Assembly: GCF_000715075.1 (NCBI RefSeq)
Contig: NC_134084.1
Span: 6,946,501 to 7,010,500 of the forward strand
Reading direction: 5' to 3'
DNA: 64,000 nucleotides
From: Nicotiana tabacum
Lineage: Eukaryota; Streptophyta; Magnoliopsida; Solanales; Solanaceae
Shown here: piece by piece, positions 1-10,700 of the stretch
Layout: every line of letters begins with the position of its first letter
Position numbering within the stretch: position 1 is the stretch's first letter
The notes under the pieces: model-generated
What the model was told of the DNA's origin: nothing
The model's input: only the letters and a program-made list of their open reading frames with translations
Databases searched by the model: none
Made by a program: the position numbers and the translations under genes

Positions 1-1432
1 CACAAAATGTAAGAATAGTAGCAGCGGTTCTGAAGTTGCAGGAGAGCAAAGTGTTGTCGGCACATGTCATTCAGTGAATGCGAAGAGACCACGGGAGGGG
101 CCACATCTAAAGTATTCGGGTCGGTAGTGTTCCTCTTTCACTCTTCCCTTTATGACATTTGACATTTCCTCAGTCATAGACTTGTTTTGACGGGAGATAA
201 GTATTTACCTGAGGATTGTTGTTCAAATTTGCATAGTAAAGAAAGCACATGTTAGATAAGGACTTGCACATGAGTTTGAGCATTCATTACTGAGTTCTCT
301 ACGTTGTTATGTCGTATAACCGGTAATATTTAGAAAATGTTCCCGACAATGCTATGGGTTATTTCTTCACACATGAGAAACCACATAGTGTGCCTTATTA
401 CCATTGGGAGTAAATACATTTGTTGAAAACGAGAGGTTGGAAATAAAGGTTGGTAAAAAGAGAAGTTTACCTATATATCTCTGTCTTCTATTATTCCCTC
501 TGTTTTAATTTATGTGTCTTACTTTCCTTTTTAGTCTCTTTAAAAAAGACTGCCACTTTCTATTTTTAGTAACTCTTTAACTCTGCCAATCCACATGGCA
601 TGTTTCAGGCCACAAGATTCAAGGATATTTTGGTACATTACACATCTTTAATTTAAGACCACAAGATTCATAAGTTTTCCTTACTTTTCTTAAACTCTGT
701 GTCCGGTCAAACTAAGACACATAAAATAAAACGAAGGGAGTATTTCTTTTTAGCCCTCTCTACCAGCAAATATTCCTTTAGTAGTATATGCGAAAATCAT
801 GATTGGTTTGACTAGGTAAGCATCACAACTTTATTTTACTCTAGTTACTTAATAAATAGGTAAGCATCACAACTTGTTCAATAGGGAGATTGATATCCTT
901 TAACCTTTGACTACATTAAATACGTCAATTCTACGAAGCTTTTATCTCTATCTAGTATCTTCTCCATAGAACTTTCTCAAGTTAAACTATTGTTCAAATT
1001 CATGTGGGAATGTACAAGAATTTCCTCCCCCCTTTGCTCCATTTCCATGTGCAGTGTGTTGTCGATTACATATTTGACTAATTCCAACAAATTTAAATAT
1101 TTACGAGCTATTTCGCTTCAGGTGCAAAGACAACAATGAAGAGCCCCAAGAGTGCGGTGATGAAAAGCATCTATGAGCAGAAGGAACTATTAGACAATGA
1201 TGGTTCTTACTCCAGCCCAAAAAGCTCGTTCGCCTTGCCTTCTGAGACTAGTTCCCTCGTACTGGATTCTTTCCGTTCTGCAAACGAAAATTCTGATCAG
1301 GACTTGCTGCTGAATGTGCCATCCAACAGCTACTTCCCTCAAGCAGAACTACTCTTACCAACATCAAGTTTTACTCCTCAAGCGAGTGCTAGTAGTAGCT
1401 CAATGTATCCTTCACATCTCGTCCGTCCCTAG
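1..1432 (+). CDS. 3' end of a gene, tentatively GATA26/27-like transcription factor (two terminal exons)
   Basis: The window opens inside an exon (frame from base 2) encoding a Ser/Gly/Lys-rich stretch with KRPREGPHLKYSG. A donor at 120-121 (exon ending at 119) joins in phase to an acceptor AG at 1120-1121, so the last exon is 1122-1432 and ends in TAG. The joined tail contains MKSPKSAVMKS, FALPSETSSLVLDSF, SDQDLLLNVPSNSYFPQAEL and a C-terminal LVRP. From memory this resembles the tail of the plant GATA26/27 group, which have an N-terminal GATA finger; neither finger nor middle domain is in the window, so the name is tentative. A second possible donor at 124-125 would end the protein soon after the splice. 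A Stowaway MITE (494-740) lies in the intron. The tail lacks catalytic motifs and looks low-complexity, as expected for a transcription-factor C-terminus. Confidence 0.4.
494..740. mobile_element. Stowaway-type MITE in the last intron
   Basis: The ends are inverted repeats (TTCCCTCTGTTTTAATTTAT at the left; the right end reads ACTCCCTTCGTTTTATTTTA on the other strand). TA dinucleotides flank it at 492-493 and 741-742, the target duplication expected for Tc1/mariner-derived Stowaway MITEs. Length is about 247 bp with no coding capacity. It lies in the intron of the partial gene at the window start. Confidence 0.7.
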
Positions 1433-1855
1433 CCATATTATCACACTTTGCTTGCTTTCTTTATATCTCAAAGCTAGTTAAGCCAAACAATATGATAGTG
1501 TTGCATATCCCATGCAAACTTATATATGGAATTTGCCAAAGGGGCTCGGATGGTTACCTTTTCGCGGTTGACCTATTTTGAAACCAAATTTTGGATTTAG
1601 CAAATGGATATGATTGTTTTTCCCTTTTGTATAGGTTGATAAAACAATGTAAAATATAGCTGAAAATGCAGAAGTGGTAATGAATGGCTAGAAATATTGT
1701 ATGCAGTGAAATTTTTGGCTTAATTTTGAACACCCTTTTGTGTGTTAGTTCTATTGATGGTGAAGTCAGTCCTAAAGACTCATCGAATCTCCAAATGGAG
1801 GGGGTAGAGTTCCTTGCTATGCTCCTTTCAAACATTTCTTCTTGTTGTTATCCTA
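1433..1855. other. Spacer and 3' flank of the first gene
   Basis: AT-rich sequence after the stop codon of the first gene. The open frames here are short, lack codon bias and are not supported. It probably holds the 3' UTR and polyadenylation region, but I cannot point to a specific signal. Confidence 0.4.
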
Positions 1856-2290
1856 AGGGGTCGTTTGGTAGGGTGTATAAGAATAGTGCTGAATAAGGTG
1901 TATTAGTAATGCATGAGTTAGTAAGACAAACATTAGTTATGCAAAAATTATTTCTTATCCACTGTTTGATGTGGTGTATTAAAAATTAAAATACATTGCA
2001 TAATTTTAAAAAAAATTAGTCCATATTCTTTAGCATTAAGGGATTTTAAGGATAATTGTCTTTAACCATGTTAATGCATGCATCAAGGGGTTGTTTGGTA
2101 GGATGCATCAAAGAAAATAATGCATGCATTAGCTTTTGGTATTACTAATCCCTTGTTTGGTACACTTTTTTAACATATGTATTACTAATGCAAGTATTAG
2201 TTATACAACCTATTTGGTATTATCCTATGTATAACTAATACATAGCAAATCATGGTATTAGCAGTACCAGGTTTATTAATATATGCATTA
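1856..2290. mobile_element. Two adjacent MITEs of the GGGTCGTTTGGTA type
   Basis: Two units start with near-identical ends: GGGGTCGTTTGGTAGGGTG near 1857 and GGGGTTGTTTGGTAGGATGC near 2093. Both are followed by AT-rich sequence full of short TATTAGTAATGC-like repeats that can fold back. Sequences of the same two families reappear reverse-complemented at 4640-5085, on the other side of the retrotransposon remnant. GTTTGGTA ends are typical of hAT-like or Harbinger-like plant MITEs. I could not identify a clean TSD, so superfamily is open. Confidence 0.55.
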
Positions 2291-2751
2291 TGGCTGCCTT
2301 CTTGAGATTCCTTGGAAGGTTGACGTAAGTTAAGCAATTGATGTCAGTGTAGTTACTATCCGCCAACTGAGGTCCCTTTCATATGTTAGACGAAATTGTC
2401 AGTGTCGTACGAGAAAACCAATGTCAAGAGCAATTGAGAGAATATAAATGAGAATTAAGAATGAAAGAAAGCTTGATTGCATTAATAAAAGCTATTACAG
2501 AAAAGCAACACAGTGACGAGGGGGAGAGACACCAATATAGAGAATTGTTTGCTTGCTAGAAAGTTTGATTGCTTGATCCCCCCTAATAGTATTTAAAAAA
2601 ATAAATCAAAGCTACAAGACTAGACTTGATTAAGCTAGAGAATCATAATGGAAGTACATGGAATAAAACTACTCTATATTTACAATGAAAAGGACTTAGT
2701 TTTCTACAAGGTAGAAACAGGTCCGTTGTCAGCAACCTTGTCTTTGACATC

Positions 2752-3190
2752 CTAGTATGCGAGCGTGGCATTGTTTGCGCATGTGACACTGTTGGCATAT
2801 GCCTGCGACTGGGCGCTGGCGAGGGTTATCGGTGGGGCGACAGAGGCATATGCATGCTTGTCACTTGGTGCAGCCAAGACCACAGGGCCGTCCATGGCAC
2901 TAGGCGTTGGGAGGCTTGCTAGGATGCCATGGGGCGCGTCCAAGGGGTCATGTGGCATGGCTGGAAAGCCGCCCATGACATTCTCCCCCACCCGAGTTGG
3001 CGACATCCTCGGCGCCTTACTTGCAAGATAATCATCAATTAGGCTCTTGTAGGCTTTGAGGTTTGTTCCCCTCTCCCAAGTATTCTCATATGCATCACTG
3101 TCCTGCCATTTCACCATGAACTCTTGGTGATTTTTTTTTGAGGCGTGAATCACTCGATTATCAAGAATAGCTTCAATACGCCTTTTCCTG
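2752..3190 (-). pseudogene. Chromodomain and C-terminal tail of the chromovirus polyprotein
   Basis: Starting near 3190 the minus strand reads RKRRIEAILDNRVIHASKK, then QEFMVKWQDSDAYENTWE, the aromatic and acidic pattern of a chromodomain fused to the integrase end. Chromodomains direct integration toward marked heterochromatin. The tail after it is Ala/Pro-rich and probably frameshifted. A segment of its coding DNA (about 2905-2979) is repeated at 4573-4639. Confidence 0.75.
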
Positions 3191-3204
3191 GTTGAATTGG
3201 GGCC

Positions 3205-3714
3205 TCAAATACTTGGTATTATGAGTTGGCTCTGTGAAGGATCCTCCATGTCTTCCCGAAAAGGTTTCAGAAGACTGACACGGAAGACGGGATGGATCTT
3301 CCACCAAGCTGGGGTATCCACCAGGTATGCAACGTTTCCAATGCACCTTTCAATTGGCAAGGGTCCAATATATTTTTGCAATAGGCGAGGGTCATGGACC
3401 CCTGTAAACAAGTACCGTATTGGAATTTTAACCATCACTTTGTCTCCTACTTGCTATTCAACAAAGCGACGATTTTGATCAGCATGCCTCTTCATCCGAT
3501 TTTGGGCTTTGACAAGATAGCTCCGCACTATCTCCAAATTTCGCTTCCATTCTTTTGAGAAACTAGCAGCTCGAGGAGATTTTGACATGTTTGGTGCATT
3601 CACAGTGTGTGGGAGTAGCGGTTGCTGTCCGGTAACAATTTCAAAAGCGTTTTTGTTTGTACTAGAGCTCTTTTGTGAATTGAAACACAGTTGAGTAGCA
3701 TCCAGAAGCTTCAC
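3205..3714 (-). pseudogene. Integrase C-terminal region fragment
   Basis: Two minus-strand frames (3714-3454 and 3438-3205) separated by a stop encode the post-catalytic part of the chromovirus integrase. Recognisable stretches are NKNAFEIVTGQQPLLPHTV, the basic HADQNRRFVE, and the GPLPIERCIGNVAYLVD to HPVFRVSLLKPF region that precedes the chromodomain. It is out of frame with the catalytic core at 3735-4178, which indicates at least one frameshift. Confidence 0.75.
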
Positions 3715-3734
3715 CCAGTTCTTCTGCGATCCAT

Positions 3735-4178
3735 TTACAAAGTGGCGGAGAAATTCTCCAGCATGCCATTAAACCACTCCGTCTGGACATCAGATCGAGG
3801 ATGAAAATTTGAGATGTGACTCAGTTTTGACCCGAGACATTTAAGGAGTTGTGTCCAAAATTTGCTAGTGAAACGTGAGTCGCTATCACTAACGATGTCT
3901 TTAGGCAAACCCCAATATTGACGACATGAGAGAAGAAGAGTCGAGCTCTGCGGGGTTGCTACAAAGGTAGCATACTTGAAAAACCGATCCACCACAACCA
4001 AGATAGTTATAAGATCTCCTACTTTGGGCAATCCGATGATGAAGTCCAGGGAAACGTTTTCCCAAGGTCTCTTTAGGAGAGCTAGTGGTTCCAAGAGTCC
4101 CGCTTGTGTCAAGCAGTCCGACTTGTCCTTTTGGTATACTAGACAAGTCTTCACATACTGAGCGACGTCATCGGCCAT
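3735..4178 (-). pseudogene. Integrase core of the chromovirus remnant
   Basis: This frame gives about 147 residues of a retroviral-type integrase. It contains the first catalytic Asp region (WENVSLDFIIGLPKVG), the second Asp region (KDIVSDSDSRFTSKFW) and a diverged glutamate region (DVQTEWFNGMLENF). The family inserts retroelement cDNA into chromatin. The zinc-binding half lies upstream in the same orientation (4180-4380) beyond a TAG stop, and the C-terminal part continues in another frame, so this is a broken pol gene fragment. Confidence 0.8.
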
Positions 4179-4639
4179 TTGAGGCTAATAATATGCACGA
4201 CGAAGTAATTGCATGGTGCGTTCTTCAACGGGATGACAGGCCCACAAAGTATCGTGACATTCCGTTAGAAGAGTCCTTCGCAAATCTCCTCCTTGGGGAA
4301 CATAAAGTCGGCTCCCTTTCACTTTCAGGAAACCATATTCCATGTAGAACTAGCGAGTCTTGCCATGTCCTACCAAGTCAATAAAATACTGTGCAACAGG
4401 ATCCTTGATGAGTAGATCCTGTATCTGATTTTTTATGGTGGTGCTACTTCGCTCTCCCTTAGGAAGGAGAGTAGGCACACCGATGCTAGATCAGCTCTCC
4501 AACTGAGTGCATCGGCAACATGATTAGTCTTCCCACTTCGGTACTCCAGGTTGAAGTGAAATCCCCCTAAGCATTGGAAGGCTTGCTAGAACGCCATGGG
4601 GCGCGTCCAATGGCATGGCTGGAAAGCCGCCCATGACAA

Positions 4640-5085
4640 TTAGCATGGTTAAAGATAAAATTATCCTTAAAGTCCCTTATTAAAGCTGGAAGACATTTTT
4701 ATAAACAATTATTTTTCTTAAAAATTATGCAATGCATTATAGTTTTAATACACCACACTAAACAGTAGATAAGAAATAATATCTGCATAACTAATGCTTG
4801 CATTACTAACTCATGCATTACTAATCTGTGCATTACTAATACACCTTATTCAGCACTATTCTTATATACCCTGACAAACGATCCCTAATAGCTTTGGCAT
4901 TACTAATACCATAGTTTGCTATGTATTAGTTATACATAGGATAATACCAAATAGGTGGTATAACTAATATTTTCATAGTAATACATAGGTTGAAAAAGTA
5001 TACCAAACAAGAGATTAGCAATACCAAAAGCTAATGCATGCATTATTTTTCTCTAATGCATCTTACCAAACTACCCCTTAGATGG
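4640..5085. mobile_element. Two MITEs, reverse-complement relatives of 1856-2290
   Basis: 4640-4890 reads like the reverse complement of the first left-hand MITE, ending TTATTCAGCACTATTCTTAT and ACAAACGATCCCTA. 4890-5083 resembles the reverse complement of the second, ending ATGCATCTTACCAAAC TACCCCTTA. The order is not a mirror image of the left side, so the whole 1856-5085 block is not a simple foldback transposon. Confidence 0.5.
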
Positions 5086-5801
5086 GTTGTTTCTTTCCTA
5101 TTAGATGAACATTAGAATCACTTAACTAACCGCAATTAGCCCTAATTTAATGTGAAGAATGTTATATAGTTAAATAATAATGTAAGAAATATAATGCTTA
5201 TAATAACACTGTAAAGATTGTTATATGATGAGTATATACGCAGATTATTATGTAGGAATACGATGAGTATACGGAGAGGAAAAGGAGGAAGAAGAACATG
5301 GAGCAGTAAAAAGAAAGGTGAAGAAGAAGCGGGTCTGAAGTTTTAAATTAATTGCAAATGATGGCTATTTTTTAAACAGCGACCATATAAATGGCTATTA
5401 GTGCACTTAATATTATGAGGCAAGTGCACGGATAGTCATTCTCAGGTATGCTATTTAGAGATAAGCCACAAGTTATTTTGTCCTGAAATTTTAAATTAAA
5501 AATCTTAACTTTATGACAAATTTAGGATATTTTTGTCCTGAAAAATTAAATTTCAGAACGCACTGATTAATTCCTAAATAACAGTCCTTTAGAATGGCTA
5601 TCTGGTGCTTACCTCAAGCTCCTTTGGTTAATGTGGTAAGTGTGATACCAACAATAATAAAAAAAAAAAGAAAAAACTCAGCGTAATTTTACAAATGGAG
5701 TCCGGTAGGTGTGAAGACCCCAAAAATATTGAAGTTAGTCCATCATCAGAATTGCCAGTAATGTAGTGTAATCAGGAATCTTTTGAGGAAAATGTGACAA
5801 T
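5086..5801. other. AT-rich intergenic sequence
   Basis: No coding region, RNA gene or complete repeat was recognised. Part of it (5350-5640) has short repeated phrases such as TTTTGTCCTGAAA, suggesting an old repeat, but I see no clear ends. Confidence 0.3.
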
Positions 5802-6452
5802 TAGGGCTGCTTATCGGGCGGATTGGGCGGTTATTTGCTCTTAACGGTTTGTCTTATCGGTTATCGGCTTTTAGATGTATTAATCCGCTAGCCACCCGAT
5901 AAGATATCAGGCGGATTGGTATCAGTTTAGATCTTATCGGGCGGTTTATCGGCCTAATTCAATCTATATTGCACATGACGCAATTTACCAAATTTAGCGA
6001 GGGTCCGAAATTTGATTCGCCATGCTTCAAATGTATGCTGATGTTGGTCAAAGAATAGGATTTCTTGCTCTTGTTTTATAACTGCTCCAATTTTCTTTAG
6101 ATGTTGCTCTAATTTCTAAACAATCCAAGAACACCTGCCGAAATGTGTGCGGACTAACGTTTTTTTTACATGCAAGCAAACCTACAGATGTATGTGTTAA
6201 ACCCAATTTAACAACAGATTCTACTCGTTAAACTATCTCTTGTTTGTTAAGTTTTGGTACTTCACTGCACCTATTGGAGGTGGTAAGAATACGTGAAGCA
6301 ATCAAGTATATTATTTTTGGTTTGATAGGATTGAAAAGAATACTCGAAGCAAGCAATTAAAATTTGTCTAATAGTAAATTAGTAATAGAGAATAGAGATA
6401 GAGCACTGGAAGTGGAAGAAGGGTTTTTGATTATTTAATATATATATAATTA

Positions 6453-6521
<69 letters not shown>

Positions 6522-6684
6522 TTAACGGGTTAACGGATTATCCGTTAAGAAAATTGAATAATCCGCCCCCAAACCGATAAGCCGTTAATAAAAAAAATTT
6601 AATCTGTTCCCCGTCCGTTAAACCGTTAACCCGATACCAATAAACTATTAAACTTCGATTTCGGTTCGGTTTTGAACACCCCTA
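5802..6684. mobile_element. Non-autonomous hAT element with 8-bp TSD
   Basis: The element begins TAGGGCTG and ends CACCCCTA (TAGGGGTG on the other strand). It is flanked by GTGACAAT on both sides (5794-5801 and 6685-6692). Short TIRs beginning with TAGGG plus an 8-bp duplication are diagnostic of hAT transposons. The 883-bp interior has no transposase but has many TTATCGG / CCGATAA and GGTTAACGG phrases that form subterminal repeats, plus a long (TA)n tract at 6460-6520. Confidence 0.85.
6460..6520. repeat. (TA)n microsatellite inside the hAT element
   Basis: An essentially pure TA dinucleotide run of about 60 bp, preceded by imperfect TA sequence from 6438. It lies inside the hAT element at 5802-6684. 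Confidence 0.95.
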
Positions 6685-6693
6685 GTGACAATT

Positions 6694-7320
6694 TCAGCTC
6701 TTTGAATGCAATTATCAAGCTTTTGCACATTCTTTTTTCTTAAACAAGTTTTTTAAAAAAATTGATAAACCATATTCATGTCCAAGCCGGAAAACTTATA
6801 TTGTATAGATAAGTAAATTTCTTTTACGTACATATTATATACCTATGTAAAATTTCATTGATTTTTTCGTATGTAATTCTTTATAGATCTCTTAAAAAAT
6901 TAAACGACTAACCCGCGGTTCAATCAGCGTGTTGCTTACGATTGGATTAAACTATCATTTTGAAGGTTTCTTTCAATTAAAGGACTGAACATAATTGGAT
7001 TGTCGAACTCTCCTGCTTGCGAAGAAATCTGTAATTTCACTAATCTAATTATCTTAAATAACGACTTTACCAAAATTATGTCATGTTAAAAACAGTCATA
7101 TACTCCAAATATCTTAATTTATGTGCATATTTATTTTTTATTTAATCGTAAATATGATATCATTTTATATTTAAAAATAATTTTACCTTAAATTTTTTAT
7201 TTTATCTTTAACGAGAAGTTTCTATAGATACATAAGTTTTTATAATTTGTTTTAAATGACAAATTACTCACCCAATGAATATCATCACATAAACTAGGAT
7301 AGAAGAAATACATAATTATA
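6694..7320. other. AT-rich intergenic sequence upstream of LIL3
   Basis: No gene or complete repeat recognised. It contains only short AT-rich open frames without coding character. Confidence 0.3.
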
Positions 7321-7606
7321 AGGATCCGTTTGTTCATAATTTTTTTTTTTCAAAAATGTATTTGTTCATGAAATTTTACAAGTTTTTGAAAAATTTTGAA
7401 AAATTAATTTTTCAAAAACTAAAAAATAATTTTGACCACTTTTTCAAAAAATTTAGAAAAACTTTTTCCTCACTCGCGAAATTGCAATATTATTTCAAGT
7501 GAAATACATATCCAAACATAATTTTAAATTTCAAATACAATTTTCCAACGTAACTTCCAATACTACATTTTCTTGATCAAAAATTACAATTTTTATGTCC
7601 AAACGT
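7321..7606. mobile_element. Possible MITE in the distal LIL3 promoter
   Basis: The block begins GGATCCGTTTGTTCATAATT and ends in sequence whose complement reads AGACGTTTGGACATAAAAAT. That gives weak inverted ends around an A/T-rich interior with repeated TTTTTCAAAAA foldback phrases. This resembles the common GTTTGG-ended plant MITEs. I found no clear TSD. Confidence 0.4.
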
Positions 7607-7708
7607 CTACTTATCAATAATTTTTCTTCTTCTTAAATTTCAGTTCATCATATAAAATAAAACTACAAAATAATGTACAAGTAAAATTAGAACTCAATCT
7701 TTAAATAG

Positions 7709-7720
7709 CTATATATAAAA
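7709..7720 (+). promoter_or_regulatory. TATA box of LIL3
   Basis: CTATATATAAAA lies about 67-78 bp before the LIL3 start codon, the right position for a plant RNA polymerase II core promoter with a 5' UTR of roughly 40-50 nt. Confidence 0.6.
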
Positions 7721-7786
7721 AGCTCCCATCTTTGCGGCTGAGGATTGTGGAAAAATTCAGTAGTATAGTACTTCTCTCAAAGTTCT

Positions 7787-10700
7787 ATGATGTCATCAAT
7801 GGCCTTATTCTCAGCTCCTCCACCCCATTTCCCAACTCTCTCTCCTCCAAAACCCCATTTAACACACAAACTATATATACCTTTAACTCTCAAGAAACCC
7901 CATTTCTCCTTTAGAGCTGTTGATGATGTTATTACAGCTACTTCAGCTGTGACTATTGAGCAAGAAAAAGCTGAGGAGTCTAATGGGGTGGCTTTGAACT
8001 CAAATGGGTCACCGCCGGCGGTTTCCGCCGGAGCTCCGGCGGCGGAAGAGGGGGTGAGGAAGTTTCAGGATAGTAGATGGGTTAGTGGGACTTGGGATTT
8101 GAAGAAATTTGAGAAAGATGGGAAGATTCATTGGGATTCTGTTATTGATGCAGGTGACAGTCTTTATCTCCATTTTTTTGTTTCCTTTTCTTGAGTTGGT
8201 TTATTTATATGACTAATTAGGAGTAACTAAAGAACTAAATTTATGTACTTTTTTTAAGTGATTGCAAAGTATAACTACATGGATCTTCCCTTACTTTGTG
8301 ACAAAGTGTGCAGCATTAGTATAAATATAGTACGTATATTTTTTTTCAAATTGTACAACTACTCTTTCCCTTTCGTTTTATATAGAGATATTTAACTAGG
8401 TTCAGAATATTTTCTTTGTTAAAAAGAAAGACTTTTGGCACACAACAAAAGAACACTTAAAACCATGTCATGGATAAAATGGAAAGCCTTTTTTTAGTAT
8501 ATGGTATCCAGCCTAGCTTGTCCGCTCCTGGACTACTATTCCGGTGGGTATCTAAATATATAAAGTTGTCATTTTTCTTTAACGGACAAAAAAAAAGAGA
8601 GAATGCCATATAAAATGAAACTAAGGGAGTCTATGTATAGCTTCTTTTTTTCCAAAATAAAGGAAAAATGATTTCCCTTGTTTCTTTTTAGAATATCTAG
8701 TTCATGACAATGGGGAAAGAATAAGAATGAAAAAAAAATCTAAGTCGCAACAATGGAACTCAAGTAGTGCTATTTATAGGAACTAAAATGAAAGGGAAAG
8801 GGGGATTTTCTTTTCTTTTGGGAGGAGGGAGAGGGGGGGATTAGAACCTAGTAATAAAAGAACATAATTCGGATTCTAGATTGATGAAACCAAATTAAGT
8901 CATCCTCCGAGTAGTGTTCTTGTGTTAGGGCATGTTGGGTCAGCTTCAGCTACCAAGACATACATGTGGTACCTTGGACAATCCATGACCACCACCATGG
9001 AGGATGATGTTGCTGTTTTTTCGGGGCTCTTGCCTGAAACGTCTTGCTTCGATGACACACATGATGATGCAGCCGACAGAGACTTGGCTGGAGTTAGTAA
9101 TGCAACAGCATCTATCTCGGTACTTGAGAACTCCTTGTAAATCACTTTTAGCTTGTATTTTCTGCGTGGAGAATGCATACCGGTGCGATGTCTCCTGTTT
9201 AGGCACCAGGCGCCAACCTTCCTAACAGCTCTGTGCTTGGTTAGGTGAAGGCGAGTAGGTCAGCGCACTAGCCAAAGGCTTCCGGTCTATTTATAAGATT
9301 GGTTCGTTATCCTGTAGCTCTCCCCCCCCCCCTCGTCTGGCGGTGTTTGTGTTGAGGGTGCGCCACCAGAAATCGGGCTTGAAGCTCTCACCTTACCAGC
9401 AAGCCTAGAGCTGATGATTGTTAGTCACGACTACTATCTAAAAGCTCCTATGAAGATGAATATTTCACAAGGAGTGTGCATCTTTATGTTGGGTGTTCTT
9501 CTATCGTTGGTTTGCAGCCATAGAGTGATAGCTAACTGACAACCTTGCCCACTCTTAGCCGAGACTCTGAGAAACTAGTGTGCAGCTTAAGTGTCTCATT
9601 CCGAAATGGTGTCCGATTGAGGGTGTGTCAAGCAGCGTAACTTGGTTTGATTTGACAGTGGGTGTGCCTGCACACTGCCATAAAGGTTTTCTATATGACT
9701 TGGTTATTTTTCGATTTGGATGCCACCCACTATTTTGGAGAGATGGTGTAATGCTGAGTTCTGGTCAACTCAAATAAGGAAATTAATAGGCATAATTAGG
9801 AAGTGTGTTGAGTAAGTGCATTTGGACCTTAAGCAGGTGAGTATGAGCTAGAAATAAGACTACTAAGAATTTATGGAGCAAAATCTTTGTATTAAGCCTT
9901 CTTGTGAGGTTGGCTGCACACAACGTGTGGAGATCCATGCGCTAGAAGGTATCGGTAGATGTTCGTGTTCTTGCTCTTTGGCTGGTTTTGATTGAACTCT
10001 TGATCGAGAGTTATCTGTATGTTTGATGCAATTACAGTCTACAGACACTTGCGAGAAGCTGGTCAATAATTAGTGGAATTAATTATAAAATATTACTCCC
10101 TCCGTTTCAATTTATGTGACGCTCTTTCTTTTCTAGTCAGTCCCAGAAAGTCTCAAAAAGAAATGACACCTTTCTATATTTAGAAACAATTCAACTATAT
10201 ATTTCCCTTTCTACCGGAGATGTTTCTAGCCACACAAATTTATCTGGACTGCAAGTTTCAAAAGTCTTCCTTTATTTCTTAAACTCCGTGTCAGTCAGAC
10301 ACCTTCACTTAAATTGGGGCGAAGCGAGTACATGAAATGGAGATAACAATGAGGACTCTCTTTAACTTATGGATTATAGCAGATAATATACTGTTGTTAC
10401 TTCTTAACTATAAGTTGATACCATTTCCTCCAGTTCTTTGGGTGTGTCATTGAGATTATTTGTCTGAAGCCTTCACTAAGCACTATTTGTTTGGTACTAG
10501 ACTATAAAAAGTTGTAATCTTTAATCCATTTTTGGGGATCGTTTACCTATATTTGATGCCTTCTCGATTACACATTGGCTTGCTTGGTTCGAGATATATT
10601 TGGTCATCCCTATTGGTAGTAGACATTATCAATGTCTCCTTTTCGTCCATTTTTGGAATTTATCTCAATTAAACAATTGATGGCTATTCATTTGCAGAGG

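Larger units (their letters stand above)
2300..4640 (-). mobile_element. Degenerate Ty3/gypsy chromovirus fragment
   Basis: Read on the minus strand from about 4565 down to 2750, the fragment encodes the end of RNase H (motif KTNHVADALS), an integrase zinc-binding region with HxxxC-type spacing (TECHDTLWACHP, then KTCLVYQK), the integrase core (SLDFIIGLPK, SDSDSRFTSKFW), the integrase C-terminus and a chromodomain. Gag, protease and most of RT are missing. There is an in-frame stop before the integrase core and a frame change after it, so it is dead. Sequence from 2300 to 2750 may be part of its LTR. It is sandwiched between two MITE pairs. Confidence 0.8.

Noticed and set aside
8922..9225. 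Short frames in LIL3 intron 1 as a nested gene
   Set aside because: Four overlapping frames on both strands are open without any domain or splice support.
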